Source: Carya illinoinensis (taxonomy: Eukaryota > Streptophyta > Magnoliopsida > Fagales > Juglandaceae). Taken from it: a stretch of DNA of 64,000 nucleotides. The DNA lies in the NCBI RefSeq assembly GCF_018687715.1, contig NC_056758.1:12878001-12942000 (forward strand), written 5' to 3'. Positions 25,097 to 34,830 of this stretch are shown here, one piece after another. The notes beneath the pieces are model-generated. The model saw only the letters and a list, made by a program, of their open reading frames with translations, was not told the origin of the DNA and made no database searches. Each line of letters opens with the position of its first letter. Position 1 is the stretch's first letter. A program made the translations under genes and the position numbers.

Positions 25097-25443
25097 GGTC
25101 TTGTTTGGGTAGCAAGGTATTATCAAATATTTTCTTTCCAAACAACACTCAAATACAAAACAATTTTCAATTTCAAATTTTTAACTTTTCCATTTAATTA
25201 TTACTTAATCATTCAAACTTTTCTAAACTTTTAAACAAAACACACAACTTTTTTAAATTTCAAAATAAAAATTATATCAAAAAACTATATTCAAATAATA
25301 TTTTTAACTTTATAATATTTTTATTCAAATTTTTCTCTCTCATTTTTCAAAACTCATTAAAACATCTTAAGTCAAACTATTTCAATAGTATTAACAAACA
25401 ACTTCACTATTATTCAAATATATTCAAAATGTCCAAACAAACT
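25097..25443. mobile_element. MITE, PIF/Harbinger-like (TAA target)
   Basis: The ends GGTCTTGTTTGG and, reverse-complemented, AGTTTGTTTGG form short inverted repeats. The trinucleotide TAA flanks both ends (25094-25096 and 25444-25446). The element is 347 bp with no coding capacity. Confidence 0.65.
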
Positions 25444-25446
25444 TAA

Positions 25447-25777
25447 GGATGCTTGGAGAATGAGATGAGATAATAAATCAATGAATAGTAGTGAAATGGT
25501 ATGTGAATAGTAGTAAAATGATTTTATTCATAATATTCCAAAATTATATTCTACTAAGATTTTAACTTTATAATATTTTTATTCAAATTTTTATAAGTTG
25601 AATTATTTTTTGTGTTTTGTTTGAAAGTTTGAAAAAGTTACATTGATTAGATAATAATTAGATGAAAATATTATAAATTTGAAATTAAAAAGTGCTTGTT
25701 TGAGTGATATATAGATATTGAGATGTTATAAGATGAGATAGGATGAAAAGAGATCATCTCAACATCCAAACATCCCC
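25447..25777. mobile_element. MITE, PIF/Harbinger-like (TAA target)
   Basis: The left end GGATGCTTGGAGAATGAGAT matches the right end, reverse-complemented, GGGGATGTTTGGATGTTGAG. TAA flanks both sides (25444-25446 and 25778-25780). Similar sequence recurs at about 38060-38270 and 41640-41790. This repeat family is, from memory, common in Juglandaceae and relatives. Confidence 0.65.
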
Positions 25778-25802
25778 TAATTAATCAAGCTTTCGGCCGG
25801 CT

Positions 25803-26232
25803 TGGAGCACTCTCAATGGATTATCTATATGTAAAACATTTGTACTTTTTAGCTATTAGGGATGAAAATCGGCTCACAATAGATTATGCAAACTCAAATA
25901 ATTTGATTTTGACCTACAGTATTTGTAAACCAAAATCCAAATTTGATGGTTACTGTTGAATGAGCAAATATATATTTTATTATTTTTTATAACACTCTCT
26001 CTCTTCTCTCCATCTACATCCACATAATTTAATTAGAATATGATTACTAATTAACATATAATAGGTAGAATAGTAAAATATGATAAAATGAAATAAATTA
26101 ATAATTAAAAAAATTAAATAGTTTTGTAATTATTAATTACTCATTACTATATAATGAATAAATATATAATTCAATGTGAAAATATGATGTGAAGAGTCAA
26201 AGTCAAATTCATCTCATAATATTTTATTATTA
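25803..26232. mobile_element. MITE, left part (split by the CACTA element)
   Basis: Starts GGAGCACTCTCAATGGATTA. The matching inverted end is at 34790-34830 (reverse complement TAAGAGGATTGTTAATAGAT). The CACTA element sits between, so this is one MITE split in two. Confidence 0.55.
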
Positions 26233-26250
26233 CACTACAAGAAATTTAAT

Positions 26251-26282
26251 TTTTAGGGACGAAATTAATTTCGTCCCTAAAA
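26251..26282. repeat. 32-bp perfect palindrome at the CACTA left end
   Basis: Arms TTTTAGGGACGAAATT meet their exact reverse complement with no spacer. A second hairpin follows at 26292-26317 (arms TGAGACGAAAT, 4-base loop). Related GGGACGAAAT and GAGACAAAAT motifs recur in the right end at 34600-34670. Confidence 0.9.
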
Positions 26283-26342
26283 GTACTTTTCTGAGACGAA
26301 ATTTTGATTTCGTCTCAAAACATGGAAAACTTTATAAATCCG

Positions 26343-26501
26343 TTCGAACTAAAATATAGTAGTTCGAACTGGAGATTCTGAGACGAATTAGGTCATCTCC
26401 AAAAATCTATACCGTTCGAACTAATTAAATTTAATTCGAACAGAAAATTAATTAATTTGAATGCAATATTATTTGTTCGAATTAGTATTAACGTGTTCGA
26501 A
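26343..26501. promoter_or_regulatory. Left subterminal TTCGAA cluster
   Basis: TTCGAA sites start at 26343, 26363, 26415, 26435, 26476 and 26496, with a degenerate TTTGAA at 26457. Steps are 20, 52, 20, 22, 19 and 20 bases, mostly whole multiples of about 10.5. Subterminal motif clusters are where the TNPA-type protein of En/Spm binds; that these are its sites is inference. Confidence 0.75.
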
Positions 26502-26881
26502 CGGTATTATTTAATTGAAAAGATATATTGTTAAAATTGTAAGAATACATATTTTTTCTATTAATTTTTTATCATTTCCAAAGTAAATAAAAAGTTCTAT
26601 ATATTATATATTATGATTTACAATGAATTAAAATATTTACAAATTCATAAATTAATTTTATGTAATTAATTTAAAAATATTTTAGTTAACTAAATATTAA
26701 TTTAAAGATAGTGTCATTTTTTCAATTATCGTGAACACTAAGTATAATGAGAAGAAAATATAATTAACAATAAAGAGGCTAGCAAACACTAAAAATAAAA
26801 ACTATACTGCATTAATTACATTCCAAAATGACTTAGACGTTCTATACAACATAAAAAAAGTAAAAAAATTACTAACAATAT

Positions 26882-28030
26882 TTATTTATTATATAAATCA
26901 AAATCCTCCTGTAAAGTTTGCAAGCGTCCTTCTAGGTCCTTAAGCTTCTCCATCATGGGCTGAATGAAGTCCCTCAATAAAATGTCGCAGTGGTTCGCCA
27001 ATATAGCTCGTACCTCATCTGGAGTAGCCCCAGCAGGGTGTCTCTCAATAGGGGCAGCAGCAGTAAAAGCTGGATCAGTAGGCGGAGGCTGATCCTGTAG
27101 GACTGCACGAGTCTTCGACAAGTGACCCTTGCTCTTACTGAATGTGATCTTGTTAACGGGCCCCATCTGTGGCGACCTCCACTCAGTCAAAGTCACTGTA
27201 ACCCCTGAATGGAGTAAGAGATTAGATATCAAAAGCGCAAATGGTAGACTACCTCCACCCGAATAGCGTGACTCTGTGCGAATGCAGAGGAAGAAATATA
27301 ATGCTAGATCAATTGGCTCCCCCTGTGCTAACCGTAACAAAAATCTGGCCCGCTTGATCCCGAAATCAGTCTTGTGTTTTTTCGGATCAGTGTTATACCC
27401 GACAATCAAATTAAGCATTCTGAAAAATGCTATACAGTCGGCCTGTTGGATCACTTTACTGCCATCATATGGAGGAGCCTCAGGGTCTCGCACTAGGTCA
27501 CGAACCTGATCGTCTGTGAGACCATCATCAGGTACCTCATCACCGCTCTCGCTATCATCCGAGCTAGCATCCAGCTCTGCGGTCTGTAAGTCCGGCACTG
27601 GTGATGAGGATGCGACTGTTGTGTCCTCTCCAGATGGTGCAGTCGCTGCTCTCACTGCTGCTACAGGATAGGCACCGGGCTCTCGCCGCAAATCTAGAAA
27701 CTCAGCAATAATGCAGGGAGAGAATATAATACTCACTCCCCGGACTACTAAATTATAGCATAGAACATCACCAGACTGCTCACCCATGGCACGGTAAAAC
27801 TCACCGACCATTTCAGGATATGTTGTGCCCCTCTGTCGATAGATCGGGATCCATCCACAATCGGTGATGATGTCATGTATGCTCCGCCTCTCCCAAGTGA
27901 GGTCACGGAAGTCACCTAGAATGATCTCCCACTCAACTAGTATAGGCCTGACGGCCGGCTGAGAAGGAGCTGCGGAGGTACTTTCGACTGTCTGGGGTCT
28001 GGAACGTTTTCTTCCGCTGCTGCTTGCCAT
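26882..28030 (-). CDS. Intact 382-aa plant-transposon-type protein inside the CACTA element
   Basis: An uninterrupted ORF of 382 codons antisense to the transposase genes. Residues about 30-110 (DLTWERRSIHDII, EFYRAM, VVRGVSIIFSPCIIAEFLDL) resemble the 'putative plant transposon protein' domain family (PF20167-type), whose biochemical role is not known. Residues about 140-185 form an acidic Ser/Asp/Glu-rich linker. Residues about 187-275 (IQQADCIAFFRMLNLIVGYNTD) continue the conserved core. The last 45 residues (MEKLKDLEGRLQTLQEDFDLY) look like a coiled coil. The N-terminus has a basic stretch (GRKRSR). It is visibly more GC-rich than its surroundings. The start ATG lies 92 bp from the phased TTCGAA array. 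It could be a captured gene or an accessory transposition protein. No stop or shift is present, unlike in the transposase genes. Confidence 0.75.
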   Translation of the reverse strand: MASSSGRKRSRPQTVESTSAAPSQPAVRPILVEWEIILGDFRDLTWERRSIHDIITDCGWIPIYRQRGTTYPEMVGEFYRAMGEQSGDVLCYNLVVRGVSIIFSPCIIAEFLDLRREPGAYPVAAVRAATAPSGEDTTVASSSPVPDLQTAELDASSDDSESGDEVPDDGLTDDQVRDLVRDPEAPPYDGSKVIQQADCIAFFRMLNLIVGYNTDPKKHKTDFGIKRARFLLRLAQGEPIDLALYFFLCIRTESRYSGGGSLPFALLISNLLLHSGVTVTLTEWRSPQMGPVNKITFSKSKGHLSKTRAVLQDQPPPTDPAFTAAAPIERHPAGATPDEVRAILANHCDILLRDFIQPMMEKLKDLEGRLQTLQEDFDLYNK

Positions 28031-28123
28031 TAGTATACTGTTGATGTATAAAATATATATGTGATCTAATTAAAGTGAATTAGAGGAATGATGATGTTGT
28101 GCTGTCATGTTTGACAACTGCTT

Positions 28124-28343
28124 ATTCGAATGGCCTTTAATTCCATTCGAATTAAATTATATTCATTCGAATGAAATTTAAATTCATTCGAATGAACATA
28201 AAATTAATTCGAATGACCTCAGATAACTCCATTCGAATTAGCCTAAACTCCATTCGAATAAAATTATATTCCATTCGAATGAACCTAAATTTAATTCGAA
28301 TGGACTTGACTTTAATTCGAATGGAATTTATATTCATTCGAAC
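28124..28343. promoter_or_regulatory. Phased ATTCGAAT array, 11 sites at 21-bp steps
   Basis: ATTCGAAT begins at 28124, 28145, 28165, 28186, 28207, 28231, 28252, 28273, 28294 and 28315, with ATTCGAAC at 28336. The steps are 21, 20, 21, 21, 24, 21, 21, 21, 21 and 21. Spacer sequences vary while spacing holds, so the sites face the same side of the helix. The array lies between two divergent genes, the 382-aa ORF to the left and TNP2 to the right, so it may be a shared operator or promoter (inference). Confidence 0.85.
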
Positions 28344-28668
28344 GGACCTGAGCCAAACAGACATGGCTGAGTCGACTCAGAACCGAACCGACACATTCAT
28401 TTTTCACAAGGAATCCAATATTTTAATCGATAAAAATGATTTAGGAGTAAATCTCTTTCATTTCTACCGATTATAGTTGTGTCATTTGGCCCCAAAACAA
28501 CAAAATGGGGCCGGATTGATTCAAAATCCGACCCCCCCAAAACTAACCAAAAAAATAATAAAAATAAAGCTCATTTAACCCATACCTCTTGTTCTAGGAG
28601 ATTTGAGGAGTTGGTCGGAGTTGGTGGCGGCGTTGTGGCTGCTAACGGCGGAGGAATCAAAGAGTAAG

Positions 28669-28805
28669 TTCGAATGAGAGGAGGCACGAAATGAATGGAG
28701 AAGAAACTAGTTCGCGGCTTAAATAACGTAATTTCGTTCAAACGAAAGTATAATAAGTTCGAACTAAAAGGGTATAAGTTCGAATTAAAAGGGTATAAGT
28801 TCGAA
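28669..28805. promoter_or_regulatory. Second internal TTCGAA group
   Basis: TTCGAA starts at 28669, 28758, 28779 and 28800. The last three are exactly 21 bp apart inside a short tandem repeat (TAAAAGGGTATAAG). It lies about 260-400 bp upstream of the first visible TNP2 coding sequence. Confidence 0.7.
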
Positions 28806-29066
28806 TGAATTATATAATACTTCATAAAAATATATATATAAGTACAAGAGGTAAAACAATACGTTTTATATTAGTAATACTAGTATATAATACTAATATT
28901 AGTACTAATAAAAAATTTCTCACTAGTATATATAATATATATTAGATAACTATATATCGATAGTATAGAGTTTTATACTAGTTACTTATATATATTGTAA
29001 GTAACTAGTATATATATATATATGTAATAGTATATATATTATGCATTAGATGAGTATAAAATAGCA

Positions 29067-32000
29067 TTGTCTAAAGCATTGCATTATATTTCTGATGATA
29101 GTTATGATAATGGAGAAGATATGACTGAAATGTTAGGAGATCTTGGCGCAGGCATATTTGGTGCCAGGGTTGGAGAAGGAACATCTACCCAGTCATTTGA
29201 GGGAAATGAAGACTTTGGATCATTGTGGGAGGATGCACAACGAGAATTGTACGAAGGGTGCACCCGTCATAGCAAGTTGTCATTCACTGTCAGGTTGCTC
29301 CATATAAAGTCTATTTGTCGTATTTCTGCAAAGGCTATCAATATGCTGCTTGAATTATTTAAAGAGGCTCTGCCAAAGGATAACGTAGTACCTCGAAATT
29401 TTTATGAAGCGAAGAAATTGAAGCGAGGGTTAGGATTTGATTATAATATCATCCATGCATGTAAGAATGATTGTGTTCTCTTCTGGAAGCAATATGCAGA
29501 ATGTGAATCATGTCCGGTGTGTCTTGAGTCAAGATGGACATCAGATAAGCGTAATGTACCCCAGAAAGTGCTAAGACATTTTCCGCTTATTCCTCGACTT
29601 CAAAGATTATTTACTTCCCAGATGACTACGAAAGATATGACTTGGCATCACACAGAAAGAGTTCAAAATGATCAATTTCTCACTCATCCTGTAGATTCCT
29701 TACAATGGAAGAAATTTGATGACGAGTATCCATGGTTTGCTGAAGAACCTCGCAATGTACGTCTTGGTTTAGCAACTGATGGCTTTAATCCATTTGGCAA
29801 CATGAGCACTTCTCATAGCACTTGGTCTGTCATAGTAATGCCTTATAATTTGCCACCATGGAAGTGTATGAAGGATCCTTATTTTATGATGACTCTATTG
29901 AGTCCAAGGCCAAGGTCACCAGGAAATGAAATAGATGTATATTTGCAGCCAATGATGGAAGAGTTGAAAGAGTTGTGGGAACAGGGTGTCAATACATATG
30001 ATGTGGCCGCTTCGCGTGAATTCAAAATGTATGCTGCAGTACTTTGGACAATAAATAATTTTCCGGCATATGGGAACTTGTCTGGGTGGAGCACAAAGGG
30101 GAAAATGGTTTGTCCTGTTTGTAACAAAGATACACAGTCTCAATGGTTAGTGAATGGCCAGAAATTATGTTTCATGGGACACCATCGATATCTACCTCAT
30201 GATCATAGATGGCGAAACAATAGGGTAATGTTTGATGGAACGGTTGATCGTAGGTCATCACCGCCAGAGTATTCTGGCAGTGATATTCTCACTCAATTGG
30301 CAGATGTCCCAGACAACAGATTTGGAAAGAATGTAAGATGCCGAAAGAGGAAAAGACAAGCAGTGAAATTGAATTGGACCAAAAACAGTATTTTTTTTGA
30401 GTTGCCATACTGGTCTACCTTAACACTGCGTCACAATCTAGACGTAATGCACATTGAAAAAAAATATATGTGAGAATATTTTGGGTACCCTGATGTCAAT
30501 ACAAGGAAAAACAAAAGATACAGTCAACTCTCGTAAAGATTTGAAAGAGTTGGGAATCATATCAGAGTTGCATTTGCAAGATACTGGGTCATCAGCTTAT
30601 ATGCCCCTTGGATGGTATACACTTTCAAGTGATGAGAGAAAGAAATTCTGTGATTGGTTTATGACAATCAAATTACCCGATGGTTATGCTTCGAACATGT
30701 CAAGATGTGTCCGACCTCATGATTAGAAGATAACTGGTCTAAAAAATCACGACTGCCATATATTTTTACAGCGCTTGTTGCCAGTTGGTGTGCGCGGAAA
30801 GCTTACTCCAGATGTTCGTACAACTATCACAGAATTAGGGCGATTTTTCAGAAATATTTGCAGTAGAACGTTAAAAGTTAATGCCTTATTAAAAATGGAA
30901 GCTGACATTGCATTGATATTGTGTAAATTGGAGAGTTTGTACCCGCCTTCATTCTTTGATGTAATGGTTCATTTGGGTGTGCATCTCCCTCGTGAGGCTT
31001 TAGTTGCTGGCCCCGTTCAATATAGATGGATGTATCCTATTGAACGGTTTTTGGGAAAACTTAAGCGATCTGTGGGGAATAAGGCTCGTCCGGAAGGATC
31101 GATCGCAGAGTCATATATTCATAATGAGTATCATACATTTTGTTCAATGTATTTTCGTGGGGTTGATACTAGATTTACGAGACCGGATCGAAATTATGAA
31201 GGTAGACAAATGGGAGTTTCGTCAACATTTACCGTGTTTTCCCAGAAAGTACGTCCTATAGGTGTACAAGGGGGCTATGACCTATGTGGGCGAGAGTTTG
31301 AAAGAGCTCGATGGTATGTCTTAAATAATTGTGAAGAGATTGAATAGTATTTGAGGTTCGTGATGATCATCTAATTTGGTAGTAGTATTAAGTGCATTTC
31401 TAATAATATAGTATATATTGATACAAATTAATAACTCACATTAACATATGCAGTGAACATATACAACTACTTCGCACGAATGGTGTGACTGACGTAGAAA
31501 AGACGCATGAAGAAGAATTTGCCTCATGGTTTGAACATACGGTATTATTCGGGAAAAAATTATGCTTGAAAGTATTTTAAACTTTATTTAATTTGTAGGT
31601 GTCATCATATTTATATATGATATTGATATAAGAAGAGGTAAAATTTATTTATGTAGGTTGCATCGAAATATAATGAACATTCAGGTGAAATCTCACCAGA
31701 AGTATATGCTTTGGCATGTGGTCCGTCTAAGCGGGCTATCCAATATTCAGGATGTTTGGTGCGTGGATATAGATTTCACACAGCAGACAGAAAACGATAT
31801 AGGAAAACTCAAAATTGTGGGGTTGTTGTCGAAGGAAGCCATGGGGATGAAAATATTGATTTTTATGGAATTGTGGAAGATATCATAGCATTAAAGTATG
31901 TGGGGGGATATATGGTCTGGTTATCTAAATGTAATTGGTGGGATGTCTCAAATCCTAGGTTGGGGGTGAGTAAGGATGAATATTTTGTAAGTGTCAATAC

Positions 32001-32376
32001 ATCTCGCAAATGGTATGAGGACGACCCATTTGTTCTCGCATGCCAAGCAAATCAAGTTTTTTATTTAGATGATCCGGAGTTCGGAAATCCATGGAGAATA
32101 GTCGAGAAATTTGCGCCAAGAAATGTATATGATTATATTCCAGAGGCAGACAAACCACATGAAGAAGTTGATAGTCCAGACCATGAAGAAGCATATCAAG
32201 AAAATGAATCAGGCATCAATCTATTTGTTGATCTAAGCCATTATGACATGGTCCCATTGCGCAGAGAAGATATTCAACCCGAAGTAATTGAAGGTGACAT
32301 GTCGTAAGAACATGAATTAACTGAAGTGTTTACTGAGGATGAGAGCGATTGGTCCAGCAATACTGATACCGAATGA
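29067..32376 (+). pseudogene. TNP2-type CACTA transposase, broken
   Basis: The reading frame from 29067 carries the Transposase_21/TNP2 domain: PRNFYEAKK, GLATDGFNPFG, VMPYNLPPWKC, NLSGWSTKGKMVCPVC and HNLDVMHIEK. The frame shifts at an 8-A run (30457-30464). It then continues to a TAG at 30724-30726, through the DUF4218 part (PIERFLGKLKRSVGNKA, about 31036), with likely introns 31347-31453 and 31542-31656, into DUF4216 (WRIVEKFAPRNVYDYIP). A further TAA lies at 32305-32307, with an acidic tail ending at 32376. The normal N-terminal transposon-associated zinc-finger region is not found upstream, so the 5' part is missing. The frame has no convincing ATG at its start. The protein would be the catalytic DDE transposase. 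Confidence 0.9.
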
Positions 32377-32468
32377 TTTTTCAAACAGATATTTGTGTAG
32401 GTAAAATTCTTATAAAAATATTTCATGTATTTTGTTCGAATAATAATTTATTATAATTTCAAACAGAT

Positions 32469-33992
32469 ATGCCTCCTAAACGCAAAAGAACACGTGAGTC
32501 ATCCCCACCACTTAGCGAATCCCCGTGTGCTTCACTTGCCAACAATGGTGGACCACCGTCACCAGGACCAGAACAAGGTATTTTTTCACTGTATATCTTT
32601 CAAATAAGATTAATTTAATTAAAATATATGCTTTAATTTTTGTATATATAGCTATTGTAAACCAGCGCTAAGTTAGAGGCATTACGAGGGGTGTTTGCAT
32701 ATAAAAAGTAAGGAAAGTGGGTAAAATTAAAGTTGATATATCTGATGATCACACCAGTGGTTCTGGGGATTCGGCAGCTTGGCTTGCTTCTTATGTTAGT
32801 ACACTTGCTGGCACGTATGCACCGATGGCTACATCCTCCTGGGCTAAAGGTCCCCAAGATGTGAAAGACCACATCAAAAATCGTTTTCTGGTAATAAGTT
32901 ACTTTATATAATATTTTTATTTAAATGCGAATGTTTGAAATTATACTAATTGTTTATAATTCTTTGAAGGACGGGTTTGAACTAAATTTTGGTCGGCAGG
33001 AGAATCGACTAACGATTGAAGAACTCAGGTCGAATGCATTCCGGAGGTACAAAAGTCGATGCCATGCACACTATCAGAAGTTCAGTACTACAATAGAAGC
33101 GCGTCAAAATCCATTCCAAGCAATGCCACCAAACGAATGGGAGAAAGTTTGTGATCTGTTTGAAGATCCTGCTTATCACGTAATTTCACTACTATCTTTT
33201 TTTAATAATATATAATAGATATATTAAATAAAAATTATAATACTTTTTTTTAGAAACGGAGTACAGTGAACAAAACAAATAGATCAAATTTAACGATACG
33301 CCATCATGCGGGTTCTCGATCTTTTCATCGCTTGTAAAAAAAAATGGTTAGTTCTTATTGTCTCTATTAAATCTTAATATATACACTTTTTTCGTATAAA
33401 TTATGATATTAATTTTCATTTTGCAGAAAGAAGAAAATCCTACTGATTATGATCTGACCCAATTGTATGCTAAAGCACATAAAAATCGTGATGGTGTTTA
33501 GAGCAATCCTGAGGCAGCGGCAAATTATGTAAGTTTAAGTTTATTTAATTTCATTGTCTAAATATATTTTTGTTACATATACTAATTTTAATGTTTTTCT
33601 TTTTCCAGGACAAGATGATATCTCTTAAAGACACTGTTGCGGATCCATCTGATGAATCATTTGTCAACGATGGTCAAATCTTTTCTCAAGTTCTTGGATC
33701 ACGTTCTGGATATTTGAGGGGCTTAGGATGTTGTGTGAAGCCATCCTCAACATCTTCATCATCTTCTAAAGCCAGATCGAATGACCACAAGACTAAAAAA
33801 TTAGAGGAAGCTGCACTTGAGATAAAACGATTGAGATCGAAGGAAAAAGAGTTGCTGACCCGATTAGATCAAGTAGCAGATTTAGAAGCAAGATTAGAAG
33901 AGAGGCTACAATTAAATAACCAAAAAATGTTTGAACAATTTCAATTAATGATGTCCCAAAACCCTATACCACCACTACCACCACAATCATAA
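32469..33992 (+). pseudogene. Second CACTA gene (Transposase_24/TNPA-like), six exons, broken
   Basis: Predicted exons with GT...AG borders: 32469-32577, 32652-32890, 32970-33179, 33254-33346, 33427-33528 and 33609-33992. The start MPPKRKRTRE looks like a nuclear localisation signal. The middle (DGFELNFGRQENRLTIEELR, NEWEKVCDLFEDPAYH, HHAGSRSFHRL) matches the plant Transposase_24 (Ptta/En/Spm) family. The C-terminal exon has a coiled coil (KKLEEAALEIKRLRSKEKEL) followed by a proline-rich tail. In En/Spm the companion protein binds subterminal repeats; here these would be the TTCGAA clusters (inference). In-frame stops at 32669, 32702, 33335 and 33499 inactivate it. Confidence 0.8.
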
Positions 33993-34114
33993 TTCATTTG
34001 GTTTTTTTTTTTAATTGCCTTTAATATTTATGATGTTTGTAAACATTTGAACAATTGATATATATAGATTACAATTTATATTAGTATCAATTTCATTTTG
34101 TTTGATCAATGCCG

Positions 34115-34454
34115 TTCGAATGGTAAATTACCATTTATGCATATATTCGAACAAAAACATATCCATTCGAACCAAATAATTCTCATTCGAACAAAAATAT
34201 ACCCATTCGAACTTACCGGGAAATACAATCCATGCGTTCGTTCGAACAACTAAATACTCATTCGAATAAATTCATTTATAAAAGTCCGTTCGAACAGAAG
34301 ATTTCTGTAAATAGATTATTTGTTCGAACAGTCAATAGTTTTCTTCGAACTAAAGTCGCTTACGAACTTTTTTGTTCAAACGGACTTGGTCAGATATGGT
34401 TATTGGTTCGAATTAACATTTCATGTTGTTCGAACAAAAATATTTTCGTTCGAA
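34115..34454. promoter_or_regulatory. Right subterminal TTCGAA cluster
   Basis: TTCGAA starts at 34115, 34146, 34166, 34186, 34206, 34241, 34261, 34289, 34323, 34344, 34407, 34429 and 34449, with a degenerate site at 34375. Steps of 20-22 and 31-32 dominate, with a few of 28-35. The flanks are mostly CATTCGAAC or GTTCGAAC. Confidence 0.8.
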
Positions 34455-34702
34455 CTTGATTCTGAGAAGACATTTTTTTGTCTCAGAAAAAAATTTCCCT
34501 TTCAAACGGTTTCGACCGGTTCCGCCCAATTTCGTTCCTAAAAATACTTTTCAGAGTCAATTTTTGTCTCCGAAAACTTTCTGAGATAGCCTTTTTGAGA
34601 CAAAATAGGGACGAAATTTTTTCGTCTTCCAAAACCTTTAGGGACGAAATTTCCATTTTTTGAGACAATTTTTTGTGTCAAAAAATCATATCTCTTGTAG
34701 TG

Positions 34703-34830
34703 TTATATAATGAAAAAATAGTTATTTAAATGTAAAGACTTATGTAAATAAAATAGTCAAAATCTAAATTTATCTTACATTCATCAAAAGTGTCTTTTAT
34801 ATATACATAATCTATTAACAATCCTCTTAA
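34703..34830. mobile_element. MITE, right part (split by the CACTA element)
   Basis: Continuation of the MITE at 25803-26232. It begins with the duplicated TTA target and ends in the inverted partner of that MITE's left end. Confidence 0.55.

Larger units (their letters stand above)
26233..34702 (+). mobile_element. CACTA (En/Spm, CMC) DNA transposon, complete ends
   Basis: The left end CACTACAAGAAATTTAATTT and the right end, reverse-complemented, CACTACAAGAGATATGATTT are the terminal inverted repeats. The 3-bp target TTA is duplicated at 26230-26232 and 34703-34705. Length is 8,470 bp. Contents from left to right: a terminal palindrome, a TTCGAA cluster, a minus-strand ORF, an internal TTCGAA array, TNP2-type transposase, a second spliced transposase gene, and a right TTCGAA cluster. 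The transposase genes are broken, so the copy is non-autonomous now, but its ends look mobilisable in trans by a related source (inference). Confidence 0.95.

Noticed and set aside
27276..27509. Plus-strand ORF opposite the 382-aa ORF
   Set aside because: It is a shadow of the longer minus-strand ORF, which has the domain-like features.
28124..28343. CRISPR-like regularly spaced repeat array
   Set aside because: The repeat is only an 8-bp palindrome with 12-13 bp spacers, lies in a plant DNA transposon, and has no cas genes.
28152..28476. Overlapping ORFs on both strands (28364-28152 minus, 28171-28476 plus) with Ile-Arg-Met repeats
   Set aside because: They are produced by the 21-bp palindrome array, whose step is a multiple of three and which reads much the same on both strands.
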